From Engraulis encrasicolus (Eukaryota; Chordata; Actinopteri; Clupeiformes; Engraulidae), in the NCBI RefSeq assembly GCF_034702125.1, contig NC_085880.1, positions 46,684,371 through 46,748,370 on the forward strand: a stretch of DNA of 64,000 nt. The letters run 5' to 3'. The translations under genes were made by a program, and so were the position numbers. Shown here piece by piece: positions 1 to 11,942 of the stretch (positions within the stretch are counted from its first letter, which is position 1; the number at the start of each line of letters is the position of its first letter). The notes under the pieces were generated by a model, which saw only the letters and a program-made list of their open reading frames with translations, was not told the DNA's origin and did no database searches.

Positions 1-1133
1 TTTGGTTAAAACGTTCAACTAGGCCATCGGTCTGAGGATGGTAGGGGGTGGTCTTAATACCCTTTATACCTAGTACACCATAAACCTGCTTCAAGCTCTT
101 AGAGAGAAAAGCTGTACCCTGGTCAGTGATTATTTCTCTCGGGATGCCTACACGGGAGAATAACTGGAGTAACGCCTGTGCAATGGGTCTGGCAGATATT
201 TTTCGCAGTGGAAACGCCTCAGGATATCTAGTAGCGTAGTCGCATATCACTAGAATGTACTTGAATCCGGTCTGCGTTCGTTCTAGTGGGCCTACAATAT
301 CCATTGCTATGCGCGAGAATGGAACATCAATGCACGGAAGTGGCTGTAGGGGGTATGGACTAGCCCTGTACTTGCTGGTAAGCTGACATTCTTCGCATGC
401 TTTACAAAAGTTGTGCACATCTTTATACAGGCTTGGCCAGAAAAATCTTGCTGAAATGCGAGCATATGTTTTTGGGAGCCCCAAGTGACCCGCCCAGGGA
501 ATGCTATGCCCCATAGTCATCACTCTGCTATGTAGCTGCGAGGGTACTACCAGCTGCTCTTCTCTGCCCCCTTCTGGACGAAAGTAGAGTATCCCCCCTC
601 TAAGGACATAGCCCTCCCCGGCTAATGTAGGTGGGACCCCTGTACTGACCCCATCTTCCTCAATGACCTTCTCAAACGCCTTCTTCAGTGACCCATCCTC
701 CCGCTGCATTTGCTTTATGTCAGTTACAAGCTCCTCCCAGTCTCCATCTGGCTGAGTTACAGGCAATTCTCTGGCTCTTTTAACAGTGCCCTCCAGCTTG
801 TCTTGTCTTCTCTGTTTCTTGGACTTTTTGACCCTACCCCTGCTAACACACTCCACATCACTGTTAGCATAAGGTAGCTCATGCAATGGATCAGTGCTGG
901 CCTGCTCTTCAGTGTCTGCTGGCTTGCTGCTCTGGGACCTGGTAACTACCATGTTTACCACTTTGCTGGACTGCAAAAGCTCTGGCAAAACTAGGATGTC
1001 CTGGCCGATTAACACTGGGTGGCTTAACTTCTCCACCACACCAACCATTAGCTGATAAACCTGGCCATCAACATTAATGTAGACTTCAGCTGCTGGGTAA
1101 TCATGTGCATCTCCATTTACACACATAATGGAA
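1..1133 (-). CDS. pol: Retrotransposon pol: protease C-terminus, linker, integrase (partial)
   Basis: One uninterrupted minus-strand frame runs from about 1133 to the window edge. It begins with the end of the protease fold (segment HPVLIGQDILV), passes a basic linker (VKKSKKQRRQDK), then enters integrase. The zinc-binding domain has its two histidines at 506-508 and 485-487 (GHSIPWAGHLG) and cysteines in FCKACEECQL near 390-406. The catalytic core shows the first Asp in AMDIVGPL (299-301), the second in IITDQGTAF (122-124) and Glu in DGLVERFNQ (14-16), giving canonical D-D(35)E spacing. Integrase would insert the element cDNA into host chromosomes. The frame is open at position 1, so the C-terminal integrase part and, by family knowledge, reverse transcriptase and RNase H should follow outside. 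It sits one base out of frame from the protease segment upstream. Confidence 0.88.
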
Positions 1134-1400
1134 ACCCTTTTTACCGGGTAACAGGTCTCGCTCCTCTACCAAGTGTGGCTGCACTAGTGTCTGGTTGCTC
1201 CCCGTGTCCAACACTGCAATGGCCTGCTTCCCATTAACAGATACCTGCACTGTCTGCAACCTCCCCAGGAAACCCACTGCCCCCCCCTCTGGTGTCGGTA
1301 GGCAACTGTATCCGGCTCCCTTGGGCTTACGGTTAGGACAATCACGCATTATATGGCCTTCTTGACCGCAATAGTGACAGATAATGGATGAGGACGTTCT
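1134..1400 (-). CDS. Retrotransposon zinc knuckle and aspartic protease segment
   Basis: In a frame different from both gag and pol, this stretch encodes a CCHC zinc knuckle (CHYCGQEGHIMRDC, about 1338-1379), a short linker, and the retropepsin active site AVLDTGSNQTL with the DTG triplet codons at 1200-1208. The knuckle would bind element RNA and the protease would cleave the polyprotein. The frame remains open from about 1529 to 1101, but the part upstream of the knuckle overlaps gag in another frame and is not expected to be used. Continuity with gag requires a one-base offset near 1380-1440, next to G-runs. Continuity with pol requires another near 1135-1145, in a run of five T. Both offsets are in the same direction. 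Confidence 0.8.
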
Positions 1401-2736
1401 GGGCGCTACAGTGTGTTTGGGGCCTAAAGGGGACAGTACCATCTCTAGGTTGAGAGCTAGACCTACTGGTGAAAGTGTTATCTCTAGGACGATTGCTAGG
1501 CTGTTGACCACCACCCTGACCAAAACCATCAGACCTACCTCTGGCTGCTGGCCTGTTGTCTTGGTTCAGGCGAAAGCTGGTGTGTCTTTGCCGTGCTGCA
1601 ACGTAGTCTTCGACCAGTTCTGCTGCCATCTGACCACTCTGTGGGTGCCGCTCCTTAACCCATACTCGGACGTCTGGAGCCAAGGTTCTCAGGTACTGCT
1701 CTAGTATCAGTGCCTCACAGATTTCTTCAACCGACTTAATTGTCGGTCTGATCCACTTGTGAAAGAGGTCTTTCAGTCGGGTGTAAAGTTCTCTGGGTGT
1801 CTCACCGGGCTTGACATCCGGCTCACGGAATCGTCGCCTGTAGGTCTCCTCATTGATCTCGAACTTTTGCAGGATGGCTTCTCTGACACGATCATAGTTC
1901 ATGGTGTGGCTCGGATCCATCGCCACATATGCTGCGCGCGCTTTTCCTGTGAGGTGGGGAACGAGGATCACCGCCCAGTTCTCTTTTGGCCAGCAGTATG
2001 CTGTAGCTAGCCTCTCGAATGTCATGAGATACTGCTCAATGTCCTCTCCTTCCTCCAGTTTCGGGATAGCGCGTCTGGACCACTCCATGGGCATTGCTAG
2101 TGGTGGTGTTGCTGCTGCTGATGGTGGTGCCGCCGGCGCTGGTTGACCTGCTGATACTGCCGCCGCTGGTGGTGGTGGTGGCATTTGCCCCGCTGTCGCC
2201 GCCGTTGCAGGTTGGCCCCCTGTCGCCGTCGTTGCAGGTTGGCCCCCTGTCGCCGTCGCCGCCGTTGCAGGTTGGCCCCCTGTCGCCGTCGTTGCAGGTT
2301 GGCCCCCTGTCGCCGTCGTTGCAGGTTGGCCCCCTGTCGCCGTCGTTGCAGGTTGGCCCCCTGTCGCCGTCGTTGCAGGTTGGCCCCCTGTCGCCGTCGC
2401 CGTCGCCGTCGCAGGTTGGACCCCCATCGCCGCCGGTTGGAGCGCCGTCGCCGCTGCTGTTGCCGCCTGGACCGCCGCTGCCATCGCCGTGGTCGTCGTC
2501 TGCTTCTCTTTCTCGAAGTCGTCGCGGAGCTGGTTCATCTGGACCTGGATGCCCCTCCAGCGCTGTTCCTGTTTCATGGCCTCCCTCTCCTGGCCCTCCA
2601 GTGACTTCTCCAGGAGCTTACGCAGTGCCGCCAGGTCAGACCCTTGAGTGTTGCCGCCATCTTCCCCTCGTGTTTCTTCCTGGTCCTCTGCTGGATCTGC
2701 AGCTTTGTCATCTTTCTTCAGCCTGCGATAAGCCAT
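1342..2736 (-). CDS. gag: Retrotransposon gag with SCAN/capsid-like domain
   Basis: A 464-codon frame starting MAYRRLKK. Residues 1-80 are charged with a likely coiled coil (about 35-78). Residues about 81-220 are Ala/Thr/Pro-rich and include a tandem 8-residue repeat (TATGGQPA-type, about 116-192). Residues about 225-392 are a capsid-like region resembling the SCAN domain, with LEQYLRTLAPDVRVWVKERH followed by an LVEDY motif. Residues after 392 are basic and Gln/Arg-rich, as expected before a nucleocapsid. The frame leaves the expected path before the zinc knuckle and ends in unrelated residues, so the last 20-30 codons are probably out of frame. Gag would form the cytoplasmic particle in which the element is copied. 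The start is chosen as the first Met after the primer binding site, about 55 bp downstream. Confidence 0.82.
   Translation of the reverse strand: MAYRRLKKDDKAADPAEDQEETRGEDGGNTQGSDLAALRKLLEKSLEGQEREAMKQEQRWRGIQVQMNQLRDDFEKEKQTTTTAMAAAVQAATAAATALQPAAMGVQPATATATATGGQPATTATGGQPATTATGGQPATTATGGQPATTATGGQPATAATATGGQPATTATGGQPATAATAGQMPPPPPAAAVSAGQPAPAAPPSAAATPPLAMPMEWSRRAIPKLEEGEDIEQYLMTFERLATAYCWPKENWAVILVPHLTGKARAAYVAMDPSHTMNYDRVREAILQKFEINEETYRRRFREPDVKPGETPRELYTRLKDLFHKWIRPTIKSVEEICEALILEQYLRTLAPDVRVWVKERHPQSGQMAAELVEDYVAARQRHTSFRLNQDNRPAARGRSDGFGQGGGQQPSNRPRDNTFTSRSSSQPRDGTVPFRPQTHCSAQNVLIHYLSLLRSRRPYNA
2163..2420 (-). repeat. 24-bp minisatellite inside gag
   Basis: A 24-bp unit containing GTTGGCCCCCTGTCGCCGTC (plus strand) recurs about eight times, with some units expanded by extra GCCGTC hexamers. 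Because 24 and 6 are multiples of three the gag frame is kept, giving the TATGGQPA repeat. All three plus-strand frames are also open here as Arg-rich or Pro/Leu-rich shadows. Confidence 0.9.
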
Positions 2737-2791
2737 CTCAGCAAGCCAATTACCACTTTCCTTCTGACTCCAATTTTTGTCAGCGTCGAAA

Positions 2792-2807
2792 CCACTTCAT
2801 GACACCA
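2792..2807 (-). promoter_or_regulatory. Primer binding site, tRNA-Leu-like
   Basis: The minus strand reads TGGTGTCATGAAGTGG two bases after the LTR end. The first eight bases match the complement of a tRNA-Leu 3' end (…TGACACCA) and the AGTGG block also matches after a small gap. This is the expected place for tRNA-primed minus-strand synthesis. The exact tRNA is inferred. Confidence 0.65.
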
Positions 2808-2809
2808 AA

Positions 2810-3415
2810 TGTGGGTGACCAGGTGGCCACCGCACTCGCCAGGACAGCGTTGCGGTTGGAGTCAAGGAAAAAATGGTAAAAAGTAGCGTCAGGAATGCAG
2901 GAAAATTGAGTTTCAAAATTGCAGTGTATTTATTTACAAGTGCCAGTTAATCCTCCACCATCAAAAATAGGCAAAACGTTGAAAAATGACAAAAGGTAGC
3001 AAACGGCAAAAATAATCCAAAATAGCAAAAATATGACAAAGTCCAAAATTAATCAAAAATAGCAAAATGCAAAAATAAGGCACTTAATCAAAAATAAGGC
3101 AGGCTTCAGTAACAAGGCAGCAATTTCAAAAAGGGACACTTACTTTAACAGAGCTCTCTCCGGTGACCAGCTCTTTACCCCCGAGTTACCAAATGAAAAA
3201 TGAGCTGGGTTTTTAAACACTCTTCACTACGCTCAACAGATACGGTGATTGGCTAACACACAGATTGACTATTACCAACATGAGTGGGCTATACCATCAC
3301 AGTAGTACACCAACAATGTTTACCTCATTAAACGCAACCCAAACAATAACATGTATCTCAAACACATCTCACCCATTGTAGCAACCCCATATGTAAAGCG
3401 CATCTACATCCCACA
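2810..3415 (-). mobile_element. 5' LTR of the Gmr1-like element
   Basis: The segment is bounded by the short inverted repeat TGTGGG (2810) and CCCACA (3410-3415), the usual TG…CA ends. On the minus strand it has a TATA-like TTTAAAAA near 3209-3217 and AATAAA at 2929-2934, in the right order for promoter and polyadenylation signal. It ends two bases from the primer binding site. Length 606 bp. The second LTR is not in the window, so the outer boundary rests on the terminal motifs only. Confidence 0.7.
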
Positions 3416-4240
<825 letters not shown>

Positions 4241-4415
4241 CCTCTGTTGGTGTCTCTGCACTTAGCGGTGACCTTGTTTATGACTGCATGTATTCATTGG
4301 CCATAATGTGTGCCATTGAGTTGTGCTATTTGAATCCATTACCTAACATCTGAGTTCATCCAAGCTCTGCTTATCGTGACCATCAAGGCCATTGGTTGGC
4401 TACCCCTATCTGCCT

Positions 4416-4417
<2 letters not shown>

Positions 4418-4478
<61 letters not shown>
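4418..4478. repeat. (TG)n microsatellite
   Basis: Uninterrupted TG tract ending in a degenerate CGCGCATG segment. Confidence 0.98.
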
Positions 4479-4486
<8 letters not shown>

Positions 4487-4960
4487 TGTGAGTGCGTGTG
4501 TATGTGTGTTTATGTTTTATGTGTGCACAGCGCTGGCTGTGTGCACAGACGCATGAATGACACTCCAGCTGCGTACGCTTGGAGAGACGTTTACAAAAAA
4601 AGAAAGAAAAAGAAAAAGGAGAAGTCTCTTGAAGCTCAAAGCATGATGGACACTTAGTGCAAAACAACATCTCCGGCGGCCATTTTGGCATCCAAGTGGA
4701 ATCAACTGGCACATGCCTGGTCGAACAATGGAGTGGCAGGACAAAAAAAGCAAAAAAAAATAACAATGACAACAATCTACAATGTCACTCTTAGCATCTC
4801 AACAGTGTCTGCGATGCTCAGGAAGAAATATGCACTCATACACTACCAGCAAAATCAGAAGAAATATGCACTCATACACTACCTGTAAAATCACTTCTCA
4901 GTCTCTTATTGCTTTGATGACACTCCCGAAATGGCCCTTCACATATTTTCGGGAAAAATG

Positions 4961-5703
<743 letters not shown>

Positions 5704-5765
5704 CTCATTGGCTCATTGGCGTAGACCCAGTGGCTGTCCTTGGACGCCAGGTTGGTTTCAACTGC
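5704..5765 (-). CDS. Host gene exon, 62 bp, unidentified gene
   Basis: On the minus strand a long pyrimidine tract ending TTTGTGTAG precedes a 62-bp exon followed by a strong donor GTGAGTGC. Only one frame is open; it begins at the first base and reads AVETNLASKDSHWVYANEPM with two leftover bases. The composition is that of ordinary protein, unlike the surrounding repeats. The phase-0 start fits the phase-0 end of the exon at 53901-54106, so the two may be neighbouring exons of one minus-strand gene, although intervening exons could have been missed. I do not recognise the protein. Confidence 0.7.
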
Positions 5766-6183
5766 CTACACAAACACACAGAGAAAGAAAACAGATGGTG
5801 AGAAATACAGACCAACAACTTACTCCATATAGTCATATTGGCCTAATGGTATGAATTTGTCTTCAGTTCAAGGAGAGCTGTGTTGGGGGTAAACCACGCA
5901 AAAACTACTGTAGAGTGTAGAGTTAATGGCGATGCAAAATGGCGATGCAAAATACTGCACTATCCTTGACATTGTTTTTGCTCCTTGGTCTTGGCCTAAA
6001 GCTTAAAGCCTTCAGCTGTCTACACAGCCCTTACAGTATCTATATGTGGCCTGGCATGAAGTATCCATCTTGCTTATTTGGTCTCCGCTTGTCTTCACTG
6101 CAACGGAGCCATTAGCTTCCAAATGAGCCTCTCAGTGCATTCTGGGAGATGGATCGCCCCCGGGCCTACTTTTACGCCCACGC

Positions 6184-6184
<1 letters not shown>

Positions 6185-6277
<93 letters not shown>
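6185..6277. repeat. (AC)n microsatellite
   Basis: Pure AC tract, directly abutting a GGGCCCCC-rich segment on its right. Confidence 0.98.
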
Positions 6278-6278
<1 letters not shown>

Positions 6279-6279
<1 letters not shown>

Positions 6280-8094
6280 CCCGTTGCGTTAAGGTAAGCA
6301 ATGTAGGCAGTTGCCTAGGGCCCCCGAGTAGGTGGGGCCCCCAAGGACGACAGGTTATGTACCCAACAGCAATGACGATTTTAAATAGCTTCATAATATG
6401 GCACCGCCATCTGTATGAAGGGCTCTGGTGCGAGGGAAGCAACAGCGCCCCCCTAATACCCCTTGCTCGAGGGGGCCCCCTTCCAATAGGTTTGCATCAG
6501 CGACAACGTGAAAATGTCAATTGCCGAACAGCGAGCGCATCGACAATTTAGTCAAAGTACCCCCATCTGGAGGGGGCCCCCTTTCCAATTGGTTCAAGCA
6601 TCATATTCAGCGCAAACACAAACTGAAAATGAAGCGACATAATCTCTCTCACTGGATGTTACGCAGACGCCAGTTTACATGACATTTTTGGAGACAGTTG
6701 CTTTTATAATAAAAGTTAATCTTGAAGACGACACATTCGGTTACTCTCTGTTCTAGGCTACTGCCAAACCACCAAACTGTCCCAGGCCAGTTGACATCGC
6801 ACAGATAGCGAGATGCTTCATTTACAGTTTACATATTTTCAAAAACATCCACGTGCTGTTACAAGCACTGGGCAAACGCCGATTGTTCAATAAGGCGCCT
6901 TTTTTCGACACGGAACTGATTTGGATGTGGACAAACGCACGAAGAAACGAATGAACAATGTAATGCCTATCGGATAACAGGAGTCACAAGTGCGCTGAGT
7001 GGGATAGCTAAATTGTAGCACAAGTCCCTTTCTTGTTATTACTATGTGGGTTACACATTGGAATTTTGGACCATGATTGTGGAAACGCGTGGATTACAGT
7101 TAGAGGCTGGGATACATTCTGGGATACATTCTGCGGTCAAGACAACTCAAGGTAAGGGCACCGGGATATTGGTCCCTATAATTGACACAGTTGTCAACCG
7201 CGGAGTAACGTAGGTGGTTGTTCAGTGATCCTTGGTCGCTGCCTATTCGTGTTTGCTGCGGTATTACTAATAACACAAACATTTGGATTGTATGTTCAAG
7301 TGCGTGATGGATGCAATAGGACTACGAAAAAAATATAGTCGGGGAGAGCCCCCTTGGCTTGGTTACAGACGTCTTGCTTACCAATAGGACCCTATCACGT
7401 CCCCCCAACCCCACCGTGCCTGCTCATTCGTTTCTCATCCTTGAGTTTCTGGACTGTAGGTTATTGTTTTATGAGTCAATATTTCGTTTTGCACAAATGG
7501 AGCACCCTCGGTTAGATTCTCAAAGTGGTTGGAAACTAAGATTAGACCATTCTTTATTTGTGATTGGCAATACAGATCATGATTTTCGTGGTAGGGTAAA
7601 AAAAAACCTTGGGCCATATAGGCCTACTTTCATTTGAGATAGGCCAGGTTAAACAACTGAACATTCAATTAGCCTACTTCATGAAAAATTATGAGCCTAC
7701 TGAATGGAATGGGCTATATTTTCCCAGGTCTTTCTTCATAAAGTTTCATAAAATGAACTGGAGGGACTAGTTATCATAATAACTAGATTTCCTCACCGAA
7801 AATGCTGGTGTATGCGTGCTCTTAATGCATTCATTGCCCTTCATGCATGTGTTGCCCTGCATAGCCACAACACTGTCTAAGGTGACTTGTTTGTTCCATT
7901 ATGTTTCCATGTGACATTATGTTGTATTGGTAGGCTATGTGACAATGACTGAAGTGCCATCCAAAAATGATCTGGCCCATCCGAAACAGAAATTCTGGCG
8001 CCGTGGTTGCCCCGTCAGGTTTCTCCAGTGTTCCGGCACACTCATCATTTCTGGTGGTATGTTCACTCGCTCTCTCGTTCTCTCTCTCGCTCAC

Positions 8095-8095
<1 letters not shown>
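6279..8095. other. GGGGCCCCC-rich dispersed-repeat-like region and flank
   Basis: From 6279 the sequence has repeated G/C blocks such as TAGGGCCCCCGAG and two similar GGGGGCCCCCTTCCAAT blocks (near 6471 and 6574). This style is typical of old fish DNA transposon fragments, and related blocks occur near 14821-15010 and 49700-49830. I could not find a convincing terminal repeat pair or TSD, so no element is called. From about 7350 onward nothing is recognised. Confidence 0.3.

Positions 8096-8096
<1 letters not shown>

Positions 8097-8132
<36 letters not shown>
8097..8132. repeat. (TC)n microsatellite
   Basis: Imperfect TC tract, preceded by further TCTCGCTC blocks from about 8067. Confidence 0.95.
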
Positions 8133-8142
<10 letters not shown>

Positions 8143-8192
8143 GCCTGCTGTCCTCCTGCTCACTAGCTGGCTCATTTGTCCACCCTTCTATT

Positions 8193-8194
<2 letters not shown>

Positions 8195-8266
<72 letters not shown>
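8195..8266. repeat. (AC)n microsatellite
   Basis: Pure AC tract of about 36 repeats. Confidence 0.98.
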
Positions 8267-8270
<4 letters not shown>

Positions 8271-8594
8271 CTACGGATCCCATTCCCATAAATAAACACC
8301 AGCTAATGGATGGTGCAGAGAGAGAGAGAGAGATACAGTATAGAACAGGATTTTTTTTTTTTTTTGAATCTCATGCCTCGTGTCTTTTTTCATGTTATTT
8401 GTGTTTCCCTCCTCTCCTCTCCTCTCCCTACCTCTCTTCTCATCTCCTCTCACAACGTCTGACTCAGAGACTACCAGGAGAGCGCTTGCTGGCATCACGT
8501 CATACCGTTGGCCATTTCGCCCGTACGCTCGAGGTGTTCTGTCGCTGATTGCTGCCTGGGGGACCATAAAGGAAATAGGACACACATATGCCCA

Positions 8595-8800
8595 GGGACA
8601 GCCCAGCTCATTGGACAGCCCTGCTCATTGGACAGCCCAGCTCATTGGACAGCCCTGCTCATTGGACAGCCCAGCTCATTGGACAGCCCAGCTCATTGGA
8701 CAGCCCTGCTCATTGGACAGCCCAGCTCATTGGACAGCCCAGTTCATTGGCCAGCCCAGCTCATTGGACAGCCCAGCTCATTGGCCAGCCAAGCTCATTG
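8595..8800. repeat. 17-bp tandem repeat, about 12 copies
   Basis: The unit CAGCTCATTGGACAGCC recurs with single-base variants (CTGCTCATT, GTTCATTGGCCAG). Since 17 is not a multiple of three, the array is open in all three plus frames with the same 17-residue peptide in each. Confidence 0.95.
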
Positions 8801-9032
8801 CAAACTGATGTGAATGGCCGATTAGCATCGCTGCAGAGGAGCGGAGACGAGACAAGGCGAGACGAGATGAGGCAGCGCTCAACCAGATGGAGAGTTAGTG
8901 ACCTGGCACGGACCGATGCGATGGGGCGTAGTGGGGATGGGGAATGGCGGGTTGTGGGTGGTGTGTAGTGATAAGGGTGGGGAGTGGTGGACATGGGGGT
9001 GGGGTGAGATGGGGGTGGGGAGTGTTGGTATG

Positions 9033-9088
9033 GACAGAGAGACAGACAGACAGGCAGACAGACAGGAAGACAGACGGACAGACAGACT

Positions 9089-9124
<36 letters not shown>

Positions 9125-9150
9125 GGCAGAGAGACAGACAGAAAGACAGG
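9033..9150. repeat. (GACA)n microsatellite, interrupted
   Basis: GACA tetranucleotide array with GACAGG, GACGGA and GAGA interruptions. Confidence 0.95.
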
Positions 9151-10129
9151 AAGGTAGAAAGTCAAGCTTGAACTGTCTTGCTGACTGCCATACTGAGGGT
9201 GCGGGCAACAATTTTCTTCAAGAAAGTAAATTTAAACACATCGCTTGTTAATACATTCTTCCGCTCTCGTAACTGTTCTCTTTTTCTACAATGGTAATAA
9301 CAAGCCGCAGGAGTTGTGTCGCTTTCCGCAAACACCCTGGAGACATCCTGCGAATCGATGCACACTGATTCACTGAGGTATTTGCAATCTCCCGGGAGAG
9401 CGTGACACAATCTAGCATGGCATAAAAGAACATAATGTAAAACAAACAGGCCTCTCCTGCCAGAGTACGTCTATGCTGATTTGGTATTGTAATGCAGAGG
9501 GAAACATTTATAAAGTTTGGTACGCTCTTGTGGACTAATGTGAGCGAGTTCTTGGAAAACACATAACAGAGAAAATAAAAAATAATACACGGAGGCCGTC
9601 AGGGCCCAAGTCAATTAAGTCAGGTACATTTTAGTAACACAAACAGTAGCATTGACCCTATTTATTTGGCTCAAAGGATGTTTTCTTGGCAGCCTGCAGG
9701 CGTTTTTCCTCCTACGCGCCTCCAAAATAACCTGGCTGGCCTTAATTTACAAGGAAAAAGCGCATCGTGTGTGGGGACTTGAGTTATTTAAATTCAGTTT
9801 TGTCCTACTGCTGTGGGCTTGGGGCCAGTTTCCCTGCAAACAGCAAGGACATAAAGTAGCAGTTCACCCCAGGCAATAAATCGGGTCATTCCACGGTCAC
9901 ACCATTAGACTTCAGACGCAACTATAGCGTTTGCAGAGACAATGCCAATGGAGCTACTGTAGCAGTTCCGACCACCATTTTTAATTTGTTGATCAGGGTG
10001 AATGGAGATCTCATGGACAGGTGTACAGCAAGACATCTTGATGTGGGTGGGAATGCAGGTGGGCCAAGTAGGCTACTACTGTACCATTACATAACAATCT
10101 ACTCCTTCAAAAGGTGTACTCTGATTGGG
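9151..10129. other. Unassigned sequence
   Basis: No exon, terminal inverted repeat or tandem array was recognised here. Confidence 0.4.
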
Positions 10130-10130
10130 T

Positions 10131-10287
10131 GGTATGTTATTGGTGGACCAATAACATACCCTTAGTAATACACATGTCAGAATCAGAAGAAAATCAGGTA
10201 AATTGATCGGATGGATCATGTGATGAATTACAATTTACCTGGTTTTCTTCTGATTCTGACACTTGCATTACGAAGGGTGTGTTATTT
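10131..10287. repeat. Palindromic sequence, candidate foldback element
   Basis: Two overlapping inverted repeats are visible. A perfect 14-bp hairpin GGTATGTTATTGGT lies with its complement at 10131-10160. A larger pair of arms of about 57 bp (10150-10205 and 10231-10287), containing GTCAGAATCAGAAGAAAA, flanks a loop of about 25 bp. No clear TSD was found. Confidence 0.75.
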
Positions 10288-10616
10288 GATGCTATTCAGA
10301 GCTTCACAAATGTAGCCTACTCTTTTTGAAAGTGTATGGCAAACATGAGGGTGATAATGTAAGAGTAATAGTTTTATTTGTCAGACAAGAAATAACTAGG
10401 AACTTGTACATATACACATTATACAACAAGAGATTTTTTTTCAGTCAAAATTCAGAGATATAAAAGGGTAAATACATATTTACTTCATCTGCATACAGAT
10501 ACAGTTGCATAATGCATGCTGAGCAAAAAGCAGAGGGAAAAGGATTATCTAGCTTATCAGGGAAGTGCTCTCACAACAGGACTGTTACAAGCTGAGTTTA
10601 AAGTAAATACAAGGAG

Positions 10617-10680
10617 AGGATGTGTAGTTTTCAGGATGTGTAGTTTTCAGGATGTGTAGTTTTCAGGATGTGTAGTTTTC
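10617..10680. repeat. 16-bp tandem repeat, 4 copies
   Basis: The unit AGGATGTGTAGTTTTC repeats four times without change. Confidence 0.97.
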
Positions 10681-10982
10681 TTGGAAATGAATCTCCTCAT
10701 GGCTGTGAAATGAGAACAAATTCTGCATCAGGTGACCAATAGCAACAGATATTCACTGTGTTATGACACAAAGTCTTGTTTTATTCATTTATCTATTTAT
10801 TTACTTTTTTCTTTCTTCATGGCTTCCTGGAGTGACTGATCTAAACATCTTGTAAATTGTAATCAAGTCACACAGCAGTGCAGTGCATTTTTAATAATGT
10901 TTTGCACACTTGCACTTTCACCTTTTTTAGGCCTCAATGCTAGCAAATGCTCTCTCCAGCTCCGCCAACTGTGGCCATGTAC

Positions 10983-11074
10983 GGCCGTCTATCCTAGCCT
11001 GCTTTCCACTGGACCTGTGGCCGTCTATCCTATCCTGCTTTCCACTGGACCTGTGGCCGTCTAGCCTAGCCTGC
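10983..11074. repeat. 36-bp tandem repeat, about 2.5 copies
   Basis: The unit contains CTGCTTTCCACTGGACCTGT followed by GGCCGTCTATCCTA, repeating with minor changes. Confidence 0.93.
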
Positions 11075-11847
11075 AAAGGATTAAGCTGCACTGCTTTCAA
11101 TTTCCAGATTTTCAGTGGCACACAGGGTGTAGGGGAAATATCTGTAATTTATACATTTCTCACAGTGTATTTAGAATGGTTTACTGTGAAAACGTTATTT
11201 TACACAACGATGGGCAATTTTCACACATTTAGAAGGGCCCACTGGGGATAAAAATGCTGGGCTCTGCTGCATCCCTCTCACATTGCAATTTTCAAAAGGG
11301 AGTTGCGCAATATCCATTTTCAACATTTCAAAAAGCGGTGCTTTTACTGGATGGCTAGCAGAAAAATAAAACATGACAACGTGTTGCTGGCTGACCAAAT
11401 GTTTTAGAAACTAACATTTTCCACATGGTAACCTGCTAAGCCACAGTATAATGTGGTGTTAGGTTGTACTCTTCATCATGACATTGCAATGGTCTCTAAG
11501 TTTCTGCATTTTATTGCCTACGTCAGTGACAGCAAAACATGTCAGAGGGAGCAGATGAGGAGAATATGAAATGCTGAATTGTCACCGGATGACTGCTGAG
11601 TAAAAACTTCTGAGCTTTGTCTTTGTATCTTTGGCATCCATTCCTTTTTTCTTTTTGATTTCATGTCTATTATGTCCTTCCTCCCCCTCCTTGTCTCTCT
11701 CTCTCTCTCTTCTTTTGCAAAATAGGAGGCAAAAAGCTGATGCAAAACCAGATGCCGTAATGCAATAGGATTTCACAGCAGCACAGAAAAGGCGGCAAGA
11801 TGGAATAATGCAACAAAAGGATGATTTCATGATATCAGTGCAGTTCA

Positions 11848-11848
<1 letters not shown>

Positions 11849-11941
<93 letters not shown>
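11849..11941. repeat. (TC)n microsatellite
   Basis: Pure TC tract of about 46 repeats. Confidence 0.98.

Positions 11942-11942
<1 letters not shown>

Larger units (their letters stand above)
1..3415 (-). mobile_element. Gmr1-like Ty3/gypsy LTR retrotransposon, 5' part
   Basis: Read on the minus strand this is the 5' half of an LTR retrotransposon: LTR (2810-3415), primer binding site (2792-2807), gag (2736-1342), zinc knuckle and aspartic protease (about 1380-1140), then an open frame ending in a DDE integrase that is cut by the window edge. Integrase follows protease after a linker of about 200 codons, with no reverse transcriptase or RNase H between. In ordinary Ty3/gypsy elements these lie before integrase. 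The Gmr1 group, first described from Atlantic cod, has integrase first, and its capsid is the reported ancestor of the vertebrate SCAN domain; the gag here has a SCAN-like segment, which agrees. Two frame offsets break gag-protease-pol continuity, so this copy is probably inactive or has sequencing errors. The 3' half and second LTR lie outside the window. Confidence 0.88.

Noticed and set aside
1..1133. Internal deletion of reverse transcriptase from an ordinary gypsy element
   Set aside because: The frame is continuous across the protease-integrase junction and the gag is SCAN-like, so Gmr1-type gene order explains it better. The test is the sequence beyond position 1.
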